Shown: positions 1 through 6,598, numbered from the stretch's first letter. The stretch: 6,782 nt of DNA from Puniceicoccaceae bacterium (GCA_003566795.1 PXBU01000087.1:1-6782); one strand, 5' to 3'. The notes: generated by a model not told the origin, from the sequence alone. Translations and numbers: made by a program.

Positions 1-56
1 CCAGAGCGGGGCGGAACGAACGTTCGGAGTGCTTGCTGAAGCTGCGCACTACGGCC
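1..56. repeat. 56-bp direct repeat, left copy
   Basis: This block recurs at 121-176 with a single difference (T at 43, G at 163), a 120-bp period. It begins at the first base of the window, so the true unit may extend further left. It contains the 10-bp palindrome cgaacgttcg at 17-26 and a stem agtgc (28-32) / gcact (46-50) enclosing an alternative small hairpin gctt-gctg-aagc at 31-42. This looks like an intergenic, REP-like structured repeat, not a gene. The spacer at 57-120 has no plausible gene; it carries a 6-bp inverted pair, ggcagc at 61-66 and gctgcc at 112-117. Confidence 0.85.
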
Positions 57-120
57 CCGCGGCAGCACCACCACAAAAGACCCTCACCGCCACTTGCCGC
101 AACGCTCGGAAGCTGCCTTG

Positions 121-176
121 CCAGAGCGGGGCGGAACGAACGTTCGGAGTGCTTGCTGAAGCGGCGCACTACGGCC
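121..176. repeat. 56-bp direct repeat, right copy, overlapping sulfatase 3' end
   Basis: This copy matches 1-56 at 55 of 56 positions, with the palindrome at 137-146. Read on the minus strand it starts with ggccgtag, whose TAG (169-171) is the in-frame stop of the sulfatase gene, so the last codon (Pro487) and the stop lie in the repeat. Homology to the first copy ends sharply at 176/177. It could be a structured 3' mRNA element or transcription-end element for the sulfatase, but there is no T-tract that would make it a classical intrinsic terminator. Confidence 0.85.
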
Positions 177-1632
177 TATTGCATGACTGGTAAGGAATGG
201 CGTTGGGGGGTGTCCACCCGGTGCGGTCCCGCTCTCCCTTGATCTCCCACGCCTCTTTGGTGTTTTGCTTATGTTGCTCGCTGCGTCCATCAAGCGGCCA
301 ATTGGGGTCAGGCTGATGCGATTCGGCGAAAATTTCCCGCGCACGTTCGACCAGTTCAGGCTTTTGATCGGCGAGGTTGTTCGATTCACCCGGGTCTTCG
401 GCCAGATCGTAGATTTCGATCGGGGCGCCGTATCGTGGTTTTACGGCTTTCCAGTCACCCCAGCGAGCTGCCTGCATGGAGGTGTAGTTTTCATGTAATA
501 TCCAGTAAAAATACTCCCGTTGCGGGGCGGAGCCGCCTTTAAGATACTCGACCAGCGAGAAACCGTCGGTCTCGTAACCCTCGGGCAGGGTGGCACCACT
601 CAGTTCGGCGAAAGTGGGCATCATATCCCAGAAGGCCCAGGGCTCGTGGCTGACGCGACCAGCCGGGACCTTGCCTGGCCAGCGCGCGAAGGCGGCTTGG
701 CGAAGTGCCCCTTCATACAGGCCGCGCTTGTAGCCGCGCAGGCCATTGCTGGCTTGGTCGAAGAGGCTGCCGATCTCGGATTCGGGCGGGAACGACGAGC
801 CGTTGTCACCGGTGAACACAATCAGTGTATTATCGTCGATACCGAGTTCCTGGAGCGTATCGACCAGTTCACCGACATAGCTGTCGAGTCGCGTAACCTG
901 CGCGGCGTAGGCTTTTTGCCGGTCGGTCCAGGGCTTGTCCGCGTAGATGCCGAGATCATCGATTTCATGCTTCGCATGCGGCAACGTCATGGCGTAAAAA
1001 AGGAAAAACGGTTGCTCGGCCTCAGCTTTAGCTGTGACCCATTTGAGCAACTCGTGCTGGATGAGATAGGGCGCGTAGGTTTCACCGACATCGCGGCCGT
1101 TGTTGCCGGGCAGCAGAACGGGCTGATCGTTGTCGTGCAGATAGGTCGGAAAATAGGAATGGGCCAGGCGCTGGCAATTATAGCCGAAGAAGCGGTCCAC
1201 TCCCTGCTTGGCCGGTGCACCAGTAGAATCGAAGAAGCCCATCCCCCATTTGCCGAAGGTAGCGGTGGCATAGCCCGCCGATTGGGCCACATCGGCAATG
1301 GTCACGGCATCTGCGGGTAGCGGAAGCTGCCCTTCGGGAACCATCGCGTAGTTACCACGAATCGGGCTGTGCCCGGAGTGCAAACCCGTGAAAAAGGAGG
1401 CGCGACTGGGAGCGCAGACGGTGCTGCCACAATAAGCCTGATAGTAAAGTGTGCCCTCACTCGCCAACCGGTCCAGGTGCGGGGTTTGAATGATCTGCTG
1501 ACCGTAAATCCCCATATCCCCCTGCGCGATGTCATCGGAAAGGATGAAAATGAAGTTGGGTCTCTCTTCGGCATGCGTGAATGCCGCGAGTCCGAGAGAC
1601 AGCAGCGTGAGTTTTTGAATGATATACTTCAT
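169..1632 (-). CDS. Exported formylglycine-dependent sulfatase (arylsulfatase family)
   Basis: Predicted to hydrolyse sulfate esters, probably on a polysaccharide, in the periplasm or outside the cell. The 487-residue protein opens with a signal peptide: Lys2 and Lys7, a hydrophobic run at 8-19, and likely cleavage after AFTHA (21). Alkaline-phosphatase-fold sulfatase marks follow: metal ligands Asp33-Asp34, the modification site CAPSR at 73-77 (Cys73 to formylglycine), GKWGMG at 127-132 with Lys128, His219 in LPHA, Asp276-Asn277 in TGDNG, and Lys302 before LYEG. A C-terminal subdomain continues to about 445 (YDLAEDPGE at 408-416). The usual GKWHLG histidine is Gly130 here. Maturation needs FGE or an anaerobic sulfatase-maturating enzyme, neither present. 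The ATG at 1632 is the only start giving a full signal peptide; no clear Shine-Dalgarno precedes it. The roughly 40-residue tail after 447 is longer than I expect, and the stop lies in a repeat. The family is certain; the substrate is not determinable. Confidence 0.95.
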   Translation of the reverse strand: MKYIIQKLTLLSLGLAAFTHAEERPNFIFILSDDIAQGDMGIYGQQIIQTPHLDRLASEGTLYYQAYCGSTVCAPSRASFFTGLHSGHSPIRGNYAMVPEGQLPLPADAVTIADVAQSAGYATATFGKWGMGFFDSTGAPAKQGVDRFFGYNCQRLAHSYFPTYLHDNDQPVLLPGNNGRDVGETYAPYLIQHELLKWVTAKAEAEQPFFLFYAMTLPHAKHEIDDLGIYADKPWTDRQKAYAAQVTRLDSYVGELVDTLQELGIDDNTLIVFTGDNGSSFPPESEIGSLFDQASNGLRGYKRGLYEGALRQAAFARWPGKVPAGRVSHEPWAFWDMMPTFAELSGATLPEGYETDGFSLVEYLKGGSAPQREYFYWILHENYTSMQAARWGDWKAVKPRYGAPIEIYDLAEDPGESNNLADQKPELVERAREIFAESHQPDPNWPLDGRSEQHKQNTKEAWEIKGERDRTGWTPPNAIPYQSCNRP

Positions 1633-1836
1633 AGACGATCAGATGCTTAAGGTGAAAAATTGAACCCAAACTCTGCCGACTGGCGAAGTAAAGGAAATGT
1701 TCCAAAGCAAGTTTTTTATTTGGCCAACAGCGATGCGAAACGACCAAACGCGAAGGCGTTCGGCTACGGTAGCGCAAGTTTGATTTATGGTAAATTTTAT
1801 TTGATCGCATGCTGGTAACTGGTCAGATATTCCACC
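1633..1836. promoter_or_regulatory. Divergent intergenic region, presumed promoters for sulfatase and TRAP operon
   Basis: This 204-bp spacer separates the outward-facing sulfatase and transporter genes, so both promoters should lie here. It is AT-richer than its surroundings, especially 1710-1720 and 1779-1803. I could not find a convincing -35/-10 pair on either strand. Possible operator-like symmetries are ggaa-atg-ttcc at 1693-1703 and the 8-bp palindrome ttggccaa at 1720-1727; neither matches a uronate regulator site I know. A degenerate hairpin repeat lies at 1744-1767. No gene is visible in this stretch. Confidence 0.45.
1744..1767 (-). repeat. Degenerate hairpin element related to the right-end repeat
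   Basis: Read on the minus strand from 1767 this begins gtagccgaacg and continues through a short loop to cgtttgg. The right-end repeat has gtagcggaacg, a short loop, then cgtttcg. Both share the frame GTAGCnGAACG-loop-CGTTT and fold on themselves. Here the stem is aacgc (1747-1751) / gcgtt (1756-1760) around gaag, extended outward across one mismatch to ccaaacgc / gcgttcgg. The similarity is short, so common ancestry is suggested only. Confidence 0.4.
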
Positions 1837-2850
1837 ATGGCCCCTATCACTGTTACAAATTTTCGGGTTCCGCGACTTTTGGCGGGCTTGTGCCTGACGC
1901 TGTTGGTCGTGTTGGCAACGGCTTGTCGGCCTGAAGTAACGGAGGGCCTCACTTTACGCATCGCTCATCCGCTGGATAGCACGCACCCGAATCATCGCAC
2001 TCTGCAATTTTTCGCGCAAGACTTACAGCAGCGCTCCGCCGGTGCCCTGTCGGTCGAGATTTATCCGGGTGGGCAACTCGGTAACTCGCGGGAAGTGCTG
2101 GAACTACTACAGGTCGGCAGCCTGGATATGACAGTGGCCTCGGCAGCCTCGGTGGAGAGCTTTGTCCCAGCCTTTAGCCTGTTTGGGCTACCCTACCTTT
2201 TTCGGGATCGGACGCACCGGCTGGCAGTCTTTCGGGGTCCGGTCGGACAAGAGCTCTTAGAGTCCGGCATCCCCGCCCGGCTCCGGGGGCTCGCCTATCT
2301 GGATGCCGGCAGCCGGAGCTTCTACACCAAGGACGCCGTGGTCAAAAGCCCGGACGATTTGAGGGGCAAGAAAATCCGCGTGATGAACAGCCCGATGGCG
2401 ATCGCGACCATCCGCGCACTGGGCGCTTCGCCCACGCCGATCGCCTGGGGGGAGCTCTACACCGCACTGCAACAAGGGGTGGTCGATGCGGCGGAGAATA
2501 ACCCGCCGTCTTTTCTCACCTCCCGCCACTACGAGATCACGCCCTACTTCTCACTCGACGAACATACCTCGATCCCCGACCTCCTCGTGATCGGTGAGGC
2601 CTCCTGGCAGCGCCTGTCCCAGCAACAGCAAGAGTGGGTCCAGGCAGCGGCGACAGCGGCCGCCGAATTCCAATACGAGCTCTGGGCCGAGGCCGTCGAA
2701 GAGGCATTGACGCAACTGGAGGCGGCCAATATCACCATCCACCGCCCGGACAAGGCGCCCTTTGCCGAAGCCGTTCAGCCGCTGTATGAAGCTCTACGCG
2801 CTAGCGCACCAGAACTGTTTAAACTCGTCGAAGCCATCCGCCATAATTAG
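1837..2850 (+). CDS. dctP: TRAP transporter solute-binding lipoprotein (DctP family), likely hexuronate-binding
   Basis: Extracytoplasmic binding protein that captures a carboxylated substrate and delivers it to the DctQ/DctM permease. At 337 residues it has normal family length. Arg10 and Arg13 precede a hydrophobic run (14-28) ending in ATAC with Cys30, so it is probably a lipoprotein, although the lipobox is not ideal. Mature-domain marks include IAHP (42-45), YPGGQLG (76-82), GLPYLF (117-122), GSRSFYT (158-164), LRGKKIRV (175-182) with Arg181 at the position of the arginine that usually pairs with the ligand carboxylate, and GVVDAAENNPPSF (214-226). In my recollection the last motif is typical of binding proteins for glucuronate, galacturonate and similar sugar acids. 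The ATG at 1837 is the only in-frame start that keeps the signal sequence; it lacks an obvious Shine-Dalgarno. It is first in the operon, and its stop lies one base before dctQ. Substrate class is inferred from the motif and the downstream enzymes. Confidence 0.93.
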   Translation: MAPITVTNFRVPRLLAGLCLTLLVVLATACRPEVTEGLTLRIAHPLDSTHPNHRTLQFFAQDLQQRSAGALSVEIYPGGQLGNSREVLELLQVGSLDMTVASAASVESFVPAFSLFGLPYLFRDRTHRLAVFRGPVGQELLESGIPARLRGLAYLDAGSRSFYTKDAVVKSPDDLRGKKIRVMNSPMAIATIRALGASPTPIAWGELYTALQQGVVDAAENNPPSFLTSRHYEITPYFSLDEHTSIPDLLVIGEASWQRLSQQQQEWVQAAATAAAEFQYELWAEAVEEALTQLEAANITIHRPDKAPFAEAVQPLYEALRASAPELFKLVEAIRHN

Positions 2851-2851
2851 T

Positions 2852-3349
2852 ATGCCATCCCAAATCCACCATAAAACCGTCGCCGCGCTCCGGATCTTGC
2901 TCATCGTGCTGATGGCCGCCATGGCCCTGGACGTGTTGTGGCAGGTCGTCACCCGATTTATCTTCAACTCCCCGAGCGTCTGGACCGAGGAGCTGGCCCG
3001 CTTTATTTTGATCTGGCTGGGCTCGCTGGGAGCGGCCTACGGCGTGGCCGAGGGTTTCCATCTGGAAATGGATTATTTCCTCAAGAAAACCGAGGGCTAT
3101 CGGCGGCGTCTGCTGGATCGGATCATTTTGGCGATCCTCCTGCTGATCGGGCTGGGCGTCTTCTTTTTCGGCGGCGGCCGCCTGGTGCTGCTGGCGAATG
3201 AGCTCGGCCAGACCAGCCCTGCGCTGGGCTTGCCCATGTCGCTGGTCTACCTCGCCCTCCCGCTGAGCGGCCTACTCATCGTGTATTTCGCCCTTTACCG
3301 CATGCGCCACCCCCTCCCGCAGCCCACCACCGACCAACCCATCGATTAA
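2852..3349 (+). CDS. dctQ: TRAP transporter small permease (DctQ family)
   Basis: Small inner-membrane subunit of the TRAP transporter, which pairs with DctM to form the sodium-driven importer. The 165-residue protein shows four hydrophobic segments at about 11-33, 49-66, 89-110 and 128-149. Family features are WQVVTRFIFN (30-39), WTEELARF (44-51) and a GLPMSLVY stretch (126-133) opening the last helix. An earlier in-frame ATG at 2762 would add 30 hydrophilic residues encoded inside dctP; the start at 2852 is chosen because it follows the dctP stop by one base and gives the usual short N-terminus. The 3' end overlaps dctM in a TAATG junction, which implies translational coupling. No strong Shine-Dalgarno is visible. 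The assignment follows from both topology and position. Confidence 0.92.
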   Translation: MPSQIHHKTVAALRILLIVLMAAMALDVLWQVVTRFIFNSPSVWTEELARFILIWLGSLGAAYGVAEGFHLEMDYFLKKTEGYRRRLLDRIILAILLLIGLGVFFFGGGRLVLLANELGQTSPALGLPMSLVYLALPLSGLLIVYFALYRMRHPLPQPTTDQPID

Positions 3350-4647
3350 TGGATCCCTTACCCGTCATCGCTCTGATCGGCTCTTTTGCTGTCATGCTCG
3401 CCATTGGTGTGCCGGTCGCTTTCTCGATCATCGGCTCAACTGCGGTCACGCTGCTGCTCTTTCTGCCCTTCGAGCCTGCCCTGGCCACCATGGCACAGCG
3501 CACCGCGACCGGGATGGATAGTTTCGTGCTGCTGGCCATCCCCCTCTTCATCCTGGCCGGTCAGTTCATGAATACGCCGGGCATCGCCGGGCGGCTCATC
3601 ACCTTCGCCAAAAACTTAATTGGCTTCCTGCCGGGGGGTCTCGCCTTCGTCAACATCGTCGCCGCCATGCTCTTCGGCGCGATTTCCGGCAGCGCGGGTG
3701 CTGCGGCCTCCGCCGTCGGGGGTGCCATGACGGGTCAAATGACCAAGGCGGGCTACGAGCGCGCCTTTTGCGCGGCGACCAATCTCACCGCCTCCACTAC
3801 GGGCCTGCTCATCCCGCCCAGCAACGCGCTGATCGTTTACTCGCTTGCCGCGGGGGGGCTCTCTATCGGCACCCTCTTCGTGGCCGGCTACCTGCCGGGC
3901 CTGATCCTGGGTCTCAGCCTGATGCTGGTCGCCTACATCTACGCCAAGCGCCGCAATTATCCGACCGAACCGCGCGCGAGCCTTGCCGCCATCCTGCAGA
4001 GCGGTCTCGCCGCCCTCCCCAGCCTTTTGCTGCTCTTCATCATTATGGGCGGGATCATCGCCGGTTGGTTCACGCCCACCGAGGCCGCTGGGATGGCGGT
4101 CCTCTACAGTGCCCTGCTCTCCGTCCTCCTCTACCGTGATGTGCCACTGCGCGAAATTCCGGAAGTGCTGGCCAAGGCCGTGCGCACCACCTCCATGGTC
4201 ATGATCCTGATCGCCGCCTCGGTCAGCATGTCCTGGGTCATGGCCTACATCCACCTGCCCCAGACCATCAGCGATGTGCTGCTCGCACTCTCGGACAACC
4301 CGATCATCATTCTCCTTATCATCAATATCGTTCTGCTCTGCGTCGGCACCTTTATGGATATGACGCCAGCGATCCTGATTTTTACGCCGATTTTCCTGCC
4401 GGTGGTCGTCCCACTCGGCATCGACCCGATCCAATTCGGCATCATCATGGTCTTGAATCTGTCGATCGGGCTGTGCACCCCCCCAGTCGGCTCACTCCTC
4501 TTCATCGGCTCCTCGGTCGCCGGTGTCGGCATGACGCAGGTGATACGCCCGCTGGTTCCACTCCTCGTGGTCATGGTGATTTCACTGCTGCTCGTCTCGT
4601 TCATCCCCGCGCTAAGTCTGTGGTTGCCTTCACTGCTGGGCATGTAA
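3349..4647 (+). CDS. dctM: TRAP transporter large permease (DctM family)
   Basis: Main transport subunit of the TRAP system, moving substrate across the inner membrane with sodium. The 432 residues are overwhelmingly hydrophobic, consistent with the family's roughly 12 membrane segments and usual length (about 425-435). Conserved blocks are GVPVAFS (20-26), FGAISGSAGAAASAVG (109-124), LIPPSNALIVYSL (154-166), FTPTEAAG (241-248), FMDMTPAILIFTPIFLP (335-351) and GLCTPPVGSLLF (374-385). The first and last of these belong to the re-entrant hairpin regions that carry sodium and substrate sites in this family. The start ATG shares one base with the dctQ stop. The next gene begins 15 bp downstream. 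Nothing looks truncated or frameshifted. Confidence 0.96.
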   Translation: MDPLPVIALIGSFAVMLAIGVPVAFSIIGSTAVTLLLFLPFEPALATMAQRTATGMDSFVLLAIPLFILAGQFMNTPGIAGRLITFAKNLIGFLPGGLAFVNIVAAMLFGAISGSAGAAASAVGGAMTGQMTKAGYERAFCAATNLTASTTGLLIPPSNALIVYSLAAGGLSIGTLFVAGYLPGLILGLSLMLVAYIYAKRRNYPTEPRASLAAILQSGLAALPSLLLLFIIMGGIIAGWFTPTEAAGMAVLYSALLSVLLYRDVPLREIPEVLAKAVRTTSMVMILIAASVSMSWVMAYIHLPQTISDVLLALSDNPIIILLIINIVLLCVGTFMDMTPAILIFTPIFLPVVVPLGIDPIQFGIIMVLNLSIGLCTPPVGSLLFIGSSVAGVGMTQVIRPLVPLLVVMVISLLLVSFIPALSLWLPSLLGM

Positions 4648-4662
4648 CATCCGCCATTCATT

Positions 4663-5436
4663 ATGACCAATATGACAGATAAACATCCCTTTGATCTTAC
4701 CGGCCAGCTGGCCCTCATTACCGGTGGTGGTTCCGGCCTCGGGCTGGGTATTGCCCAGGCCATGGTCGATGCGGGCGCCCGCGTCATCCTCGTCGGGCGA
4801 ACCGAGGCCAAACTGAAGGCCGCCACCGATGCGCTGGGCTCTGCGGCAAGCTTTGTGGTGCATGACATCACCGAGCTCGAACAATCGGAGGCTTTCGCCC
4901 GGCGCATCGGTGCCGATTTCGGCACCCCCGACACATTGGTCAACAACGCAGGCATCCACCTGAAAAAATCGGCCGAGGAAATCAGCGATGCCGAGTTTCA
5001 GCAAGTGATGCGCACCCATGTCGATGCCGCCTTCTCACTCAGCCGTGAGTTTGGGAAAGCCATGCTGGAGCGGGGCAGCGGCCATATCCTCTTCATCGCC
5101 TCGATGGCCTCCTACATGGGCATCCCGAAAGTGGCCGCCTACTCGGCCGCCAAGTCCGCTCATCTCGGGTTGGTTCGTGCGCTGGCCGCCGACTTCTCGC
5201 CCCGTGGTGTGCGGGTCAATGCCATCGCACCGGGATGGATCCACTCCGACATGATGCACCGGGCGGTCAACGCCGATCCGGAACGGAAACACAAGATCCT
5301 CTCGCGCACGCCGCTGGGCGATTTCGGCGAGCCTGAAGATGTCGGCCATGCCGCCGTTTACCTGAGTGCGCCTGCCGCCAAATTCATCACTGGCGTCTCG
5401 CTCCCGGTCGACGGGGGTGCTTCCATCGGCTTCTAA
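4663..5436 (+). CDS. SDR-family oxidoreductase, candidate fructuronate reductase / mannonate oxidoreductase
   Basis: Cytoplasmic NAD(P)H-dependent classical short-chain dehydrogenase of 257 residues, full length. The Rossmann motif TGGGSGLG is at 20-27, NNAG at 94-97, Ser147 in the IASMAS strand, and the YxxxK pair Tyr160/Lys164. A GRT at 45-47 after the second strand, with no acidic residue, suggests NADP(H). The Asn that normally completes the Asn-Ser-Tyr-Lys tetrad aligns by eye with His119 (RTHVDAAF). By family it resembles gluconate 5-dehydrogenase (IdnO) and KduD. An SDR beside uxuA in the Bacillus subtilis exu cluster acts on mannonate/fructuronate, so that role is the first guess. The start at 4663 has no Shine-Dalgarno; a second ATG at 4672 would remove three residues. 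Alternatives are 2-keto-3-deoxygluconate 5-dehydrogenase or another keto-acid reductase. Confidence 0.9.
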   Translation: MTNMTDKHPFDLTGQLALITGGGSGLGLGIAQAMVDAGARVILVGRTEAKLKAATDALGSAASFVVHDITELEQSEAFARRIGADFGTPDTLVNNAGIHLKKSAEEISDAEFQQVMRTHVDAAFSLSREFGKAMLERGSGHILFIASMASYMGIPKVAAYSAAKSAHLGLVRALAADFSPRGVRVNAIAPGWIHSDMMHRAVNADPERKHKILSRTPLGDFGEPEDVGHAAVYLSAPAAKFITGVSLPVDGGASIGF

Positions 5437-5454
5437 ATTGAACCTCCGCTATTT

Positions 5455-6570
5455 ATGCATCTCGGATTCGGACTCTACCGTCACCAGCTCGACCGCGAGC
5501 ACTATCGCTTCGCACGTCAATGCGGCGCGACCCACCTGGTCATTCATCTGGTCGATTATTTCAACCAGGGCGCGAAAGCCTCGGACCAGCCGGTCAGTGG
5601 CGGGCGTGGCGGCGGCTGGGGCATGGCCGGTGATCCGAGCGCGGTGTGGACGGCGGACCAACTCGCCACCATCCAACAGGAGGCCGCGGCCGAGGGCCTG
5701 ACCCTTTACGCCATCGAAAACTTCGACCCGGCCCACTGGCACGACGTGCTGCTCGCCGGACCGCAGCGTGATGCGCAGATCGAAGGCATTTGTGCGCTGC
5801 TGCGCGCCATGGGCACCGTCGGCATCCCTTGCCTGGGCTATAATTTCAGCCTGGCCGGGGTCTATGGGCGCGTCACCGGCGAGTGGGCGCGTGGCCAGGC
5901 CGGCGGCGTGGGCATGGCGGGCCTCGTCGATCAGGAGCCGATGCTCGACGGCATGGTGTGGAACATGACTTTCGACGTGTCCGCCACCGACACCGCCGAA
6001 CGCACCCGCATCCGCAGCCAGGAGCTGTGGGATCGACTGGCCTATTTCCTGAATGCGGTGCTCCCCGTGGCCGAGGCGGCCGGGGTGCGTCTTTGCGCCC
6101 ACCCGGACGACCCCCCGGTCGAGCGCATCCGCGATACCCCCCGCCTGGTGATTCGGCCGGAGCTTTACCAGCGGCTGATCGACCTGCACCCCAGCCCGGC
6201 CAACGGCCTGGAGTTTTGCCTCGGCACACTGGCGGAAATGCCGGAGTCCGCCATGGACATTTACCAAGCCACCCGCCACTACGCCGCACAGGAGCGCATC
6301 GGCTACATCCACTTCCGCAATGTACGCGGCAAAGTCCCGCACTATGGCGAGGTCTTCATCGACGAAGGCGATATTGATATGCGCCGGATCGTCCAGATCC
6401 TGCGCGAAACGAATTACGAAGGGGTCCTCATCCCCGACCATGCGCCACAGATGAGTTGCGGCGCACCCTGGCACGCCGGCATGGCACACGCCATGGGCTA
6501 CATGCTGGCCTTGCTCACGGAAGCCTCGTCGAAAGCGCTTCACGCTTCCGCTACAAAACAATCCACGTAG
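5455..6570 (+). CDS. uxuA: Mannonate dehydratase family protein (UxuA-like)
   Basis: UxuA converts D-mannonate to 2-keto-3-deoxygluconate in the cytoplasm. This 371-residue TIM-barrel protein retains the expected metal ligands, placed by comparison with known ManD enzymes: His216 in AHPDDPP (215-221), Cys255 in EFCLGT (253-258), His286 in YIHFRNV (284-290) and Asp328 in PDHAPQ (327-332), with catalytic His329 next to it. The second catalytic residue, Tyr in the PGYG motif of canonical enzymes, aligns by eye with His340 in APWHAGMAHAMGYM (337-350). The N-terminal half (IENFDPAHW at 87-95, CLGYNFSLAGVYGR at 126-139) also differs from E. coli UxuA, so this is a divergent subfamily and its exact aldonate is uncertain. 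Residues 357-371 and the TAG stop are encoded by a hairpin repeat, and the native end is probably near 356. It starts 18 bp after the SDR gene and ends the operon. Confidence 0.88.
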   Translation: MHLGFGLYRHQLDREHYRFARQCGATHLVIHLVDYFNQGAKASDQPVSGGRGGGWGMAGDPSAVWTADQLATIQQEAAAEGLTLYAIENFDPAHWHDVLLAGPQRDAQIEGICALLRAMGTVGIPCLGYNFSLAGVYGRVTGEWARGQAGGVGMAGLVDQEPMLDGMVWNMTFDVSATDTAERTRIRSQELWDRLAYFLNAVLPVAEAAGVRLCAHPDDPPVERIRDTPRLVIRPELYQRLIDLHPSPANGLEFCLGTLAEMPESAMDIYQATRHYAAQERIGYIHFRNVRGKVPHYGEVFIDEGDIDMRRIVQILRETNYEGVLIPDHAPQMSCGAPWHAGMAHAMGYMLALLTEASSKALHASATKQST

Positions 6571-6593
6571 CGGAACGGGGAACCCGTTTCGAT
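6523..6593 (+). repeat. 71-bp hairpin repeat, copy 1, inside the uxuA 3' end
   Basis: It matches 6651-6721 at 68 of 71 positions. It has nested symmetry: ttccgctac (6546-6554) pairs perfectly with gtagcggaa (6567-6575) across a 12-nt loop, and the whole 25-bp arms at 6530-6554 and 6567-6591 match at 19 of 25 positions. Each arm can also fold alone: aagcg-cttca-cgctt in the left arm, and cggaacggg-gaa-cccgtttcg (6571-6591, one G-T pair) in the right arm. This is a BIME/REP-like architecture. Its first 48 bases are read in frame as the dehydratase tail and stop. Confidence 0.9.
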
Positions 6594-6598
6594 CCACG

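Noticed and set aside
33..242. 69-codon plus-strand frame across the left repeats
   Set aside because: It is composed mostly of repeat sequence and overlaps the sulfatase end; there is no ribosome site or family resemblance.
520..1320. 266-codon open frame on the plus strand
   Set aside because: It lies fully antisense to the sulfatase, whose motifs are unambiguous. The translation has no recognisable domain and is explained by codon bias of the opposite strand.
3616..4434. 272-codon minus-strand frame opposite dctM
   Set aside because: The very charged Asp/Glu/His/Arg composition is the typical antisense image of hydrophobic transmembrane codons; no start context or domain supports it.
6529..6542. 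LacI/CcpA-type (cre-like) operator around gaaagcgctt
   Set aside because: The central palindrome resembles a cre core, but the outer bases do not match. It lies inside the coding end of the operon and recurs as part of the repeat, so the repeat explains it better.
5449..6597. 382-codon open frame on the minus strand opposite the dehydratase
   Set aside because: It mirrors a well-supported UxuA-family gene, begins inside the hairpin repeat and is rich in Ala, Gly, Val and Arg, as expected of a GC-rich antisense frame.
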